Shown here piece by piece: positions 62,433 through 64,000 of a DNA stretch of 64,000 nucleotides. The stretch is from Clostridiales bacterium. Its GTDB lineage: Bacteria; Bacillota; Clostridia; Saccharofermentanales; Saccharofermentanaceae. The translations under genes and the position numbers were made by a program. The notes beneath the pieces were generated by a model that was given only the letters and a program-made list of their open reading frames with translations, was not told the DNA's origin and did no database searches. The DNA is taken from assembly GCA_017529925.1 (NCBI GenBank), contig JAFXMZ010000024.1, forward strand, positions 62,001-126,000, read 5' to 3'. How positions within the stretch are numbered: position 1 is the stretch's first letter; every line of letters starts with the position of its first letter.

Positions 62433-62580
62433 TCCGCAACCCTCACAAGGAAAAGCTCTCTTTGACAATTATACTATATATGCGCCAGCATGTGTGCTTT
62501 TATTTTATCTTTTGACAATTGCCCCGGAGACACACGTTCGTATAGATTAGTAAGGCAATTCAAGAAAAGAAGGTTCGTTT
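62433..62580. promoter_or_regulatory. Divergent region between the GH16 fusion and SulP genes, with direct repeats
   Basis: 148 nt. TTTGACAATT occurs twice, at 62461-62470 and 62511-62520, exactly 50 nt apart. A minus-strand TATAAT is at 62468-62473. The TTGACA parts resemble -35 boxes but no -10 is correctly spaced on the plus strand. The repeats may be operator sites for a shared regulator. Confidence 0.35.
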
Positions 62581-64000
62581 ATGAAGACTACGCGAAACAG
62601 AAGACCGTTTTTTGCACACTATAAGAAGATTTTCAGAAATGAGTTCAGAGGCTATAATGCCGGAGCTCTCGTAAATGATATCACGGCCGGGATCACGGTC
62701 GGAGCAGTCGCTCTTCCGCTGGCTCTTGCATTCGGTGCCGCCAGCGTCGACGCCGAACATGCTGCTGTCGGCATCGCGGGAGGTCTTATAACTGCGATCT
62801 TTGCAGGTCTCATAAGCGGACTTCTGGGCGGTGGATCCTTCCAGATATCCGGACCTACGGGAGCGATGGCCGTCATCCTCGGAACGATCGTCTCCGGAAA
62901 ATACGGTCTTCAGGGAATGTTCGCGGCAACATTCATATCGGGTATCATCCTTCTCGCAGCGGGACTTCTGAGATTCGGTAAGCTCGTCCAGTTCATACCG
63001 AAGCCGGTCGTAACGGGCTTTACTTCAGGAATAGCAGTGGTAATAGCGATCGGCCAGCTCAAGAATGCATTCGGCTTCAATGTCGAGGGCGCTGAAACGG
63101 TCGACAAGGTAATCTACTTTGCGACACATATCGGTCAAACCCATATGCTCACATTAGGCCTCACGGCTGCGACAGTAGTACTCATGGCAGTCTATCCCAA
63201 GAAGGCTTCCCGCTATTTCCCCGCATCTCTCGCTGCGCTGATCATCATAACCGCAGTCACTTCCATTTGCGGTCTGGATGTAGCGAAGATCGGTTCGATC
63301 CCCGGTTCCCTTATCAACACGGAGAAACTGAACGTCGGGGGCCTTTCGATCGGCATGATAAAGGAGATCGCCGGATATGCCGTAACGATCGCACTCCTCG
63401 GAATGATCGAGAGCCTTCTTTGCGGAACATGTGCCGCAACAATGAAGAAGGAAAAGTTTGATTCGAATGTCGAGCTCATCGCCCAGGGTATCGCCAATAT
63501 GGCCGTCCCTTTCGCGGGAGGCGTGCCTTCGACAGCAGCTATCGCGAGGACTTCCGTAGCCATCAGGAGCGGCGGAAGGACAAGGCTCACATCCGTCTTC
63601 CATTCCCTCTTCCTTATCATCTGCGTATTCGTTCTCTCACCTGTCATAGGCATGGTCCCTTATTCGGCACTTGCCGGAGTCCTCATCATGACTGCATGGA
63701 AGATGAATGACTTCAAGACCATCCGCTCATACTTTGACCATAAGCTCACGGATGCCATCGTCCTTTTCTTCGTTACGATGGCGGCGACCGTTATCCTCGA
63801 TCTCACATATGCGATCCTGATCGGCGTCGGCCTTTCGATGATACTGACGATCAATATGCTCTCCAAGATAAGCGTCAAGGTGGAGGAAGAGACTCTCATA
63901 AAGAACAGAAAGGCTGCCGTCGTCTACAGTGTCGGCGCATTTTTCTTCGCCAACGGCAAGGAACTTAAGAAAGCCATCGAGAAATGCGAAAAGAAGTACG
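62581..64000 (+). CDS. SulP-family anion transporter (3' end outside window)
   Basis: Open from ATG 62581 to the window end (473 codons). The N-terminal part has DITAGITVGAVALPLALAFG, the SulP signature region, followed by FQISGPTGAMAVIL and about ten more hydrophobic segments; the start of the C-terminal STAS domain is reached around residue 440 (AVVYSVGAFFFANGKELKKAI). Transports sulfate, bicarbonate or another anion; substrate cannot be told. A weak AGAAGG site lies upstream. Divergent from the GH16 fusion. Confidence 0.9.
   Translation, partial: MKTTRNRRPFFAHYKKIFRNEFRGYNAGALVNDITAGITVGAVALPLALAFGAASVDAEHAAVGIAGGLITAIFAGLISGLLGGGSFQISGPTGAMAVILGTIVSGKYGLQGMFAATFISGIILLAAGLLRFGKLVQFIPKPVVTGFTSGIAVVIAIGQLKNAFGFNVEGAETVDKVIYFATHIGQTHMLTLGLTAATVVLMAVYPKKASRYFPASLAALIIITAVTSICGLDVAKIGSIPGSLINTEKLNVGGLSIGMIKEIAGYAVTIALLGMIESLLCGTCAATMKKEKFDSNVELIAQGIANMAVPFAGGVPSTAAIARTSVAIRSGGRTRLTSVFHSLFLIICVFVLSPVIGMVPYSALAGVLIMTAWKMNDFKTIRSYFDHKLTDAIVLFFVTMAATVILDLTYAILIGVGLSMILTINMLSKISVKVEEETLIKNRKAAVVYSVGAFFFANGKELKKAIEKCEKKY

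Noticed and set aside
62432..62468. Longer start (TTG 62468) of the GH16 fusion giving a CxxC N-terminus
   Set aside because: TTG overlaps the promoter-like TTTGACAATT region and lacks a ribosome binding site, while ATG 62432 has GAGGG at good spacing. Either way no signal peptide appears.
1..64000. CRISPR arrays, insertion sequences, prophage or rRNA/tRNA genes
   Set aside because: No regularly spaced repeats, transposase motifs, integrase, phage structural genes or rRNA-like stretches were found on reading.

Overview
The window looks like a chromosomal segment of an anaerobic, Gram-positive-type (Firmicutes/Clostridia) bacterium. Evidence: the S10-spc-alpha ribosomal cluster is followed by an ECF ATPase/EcfT/TruA block in Clostridia order; S14 is the short zinc type; CsbB/YfhO and LtaS-type envelope genes are present; redox enzymes are Hdr/Flx iron-sulfur proteins with no respiratory membrane subunits. 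A GH5 endoglucanase and a GH16 fusion suggest a plant-fibre habitat such as rumen or gut. I cannot name the genus. I see no rRNA, tRNA, IS element, phage gene or CRISPR array.

Layout. 1-5.2 kb (minus strand): Wzt/Wzm-type glycan ABC exporter, Rmd and Gmd (GDP-deoxyhexose synthesis) and a GT4 glycosyltransferase. 5.2-14.1 kb: phosphohexomutase, YfhO-like giant membrane protein, a divergent CsbB/GtrB-like GT2 and two paralogous polytopic membrane proteins. 14.2-18.1 kb: Rrf2 regulator overlapping cysK tail to tail, a tiny prepilin, and an LtaS-like phosphoglycerol transferase gene broken by one in-frame amber codon. 18.1-25.2 kb: lipoprotein, cyclophilin, nicotinate phosphoribosyltransferase, SPFH/NfeD pair, TruA, ROK glucokinase. 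25.2-43.7 kb: EcfT, a fused EcfA1-EcfA2 ATPase, then the complete S10-spc-alpha cluster (25 ribosomal proteins plus secY, adk, map, infA, rpoA), lacking rpmD. 44.2-53.1 kb: a nine-gene operon hdrB-hdrC-hdrA-flxD-flxC-flxB-flxA followed by fumarate-reductase-like iron-sulfur and flavoprotein genes. 53.3-64 kb: two diguanylate cyclases with periplasmic-binding-protein-like sensor domains (one also carrying a GH16 domain), GH5 cellulase, ferredoxin-type aldo/keto reductase, GPH sugar transporter and a SulP transporter cut by the window end.

How it works together. The first 18 kb builds and decorates surface glycans. The central part is the translation machinery. The Hdr-Flx-fumarate-reductase-like operon encodes what appears to be a soluble flavin-based electron-bifurcating complex coupling NADH, ferredoxin and a fumarate-like acceptor; its 125-nt leader contains an attenuator-like fold. 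The last 10 kb looks like a beta-glucan use locus in which sugar-binding-type domains feed c-di-GMP signalling.

Most interesting items: (1) the Hdr-Flx-Frd operon and its leader; (2) the cytoplasmic GH16-PBP1-GGDEF fusion; (3) none of the 66 gene ends read here uses TAG (36 TAA, 30 TGA by my hand count), while one otherwise intact gene contains an in-frame TAG; (4) absence of rpmD; (5) the fused ECF ATPase.
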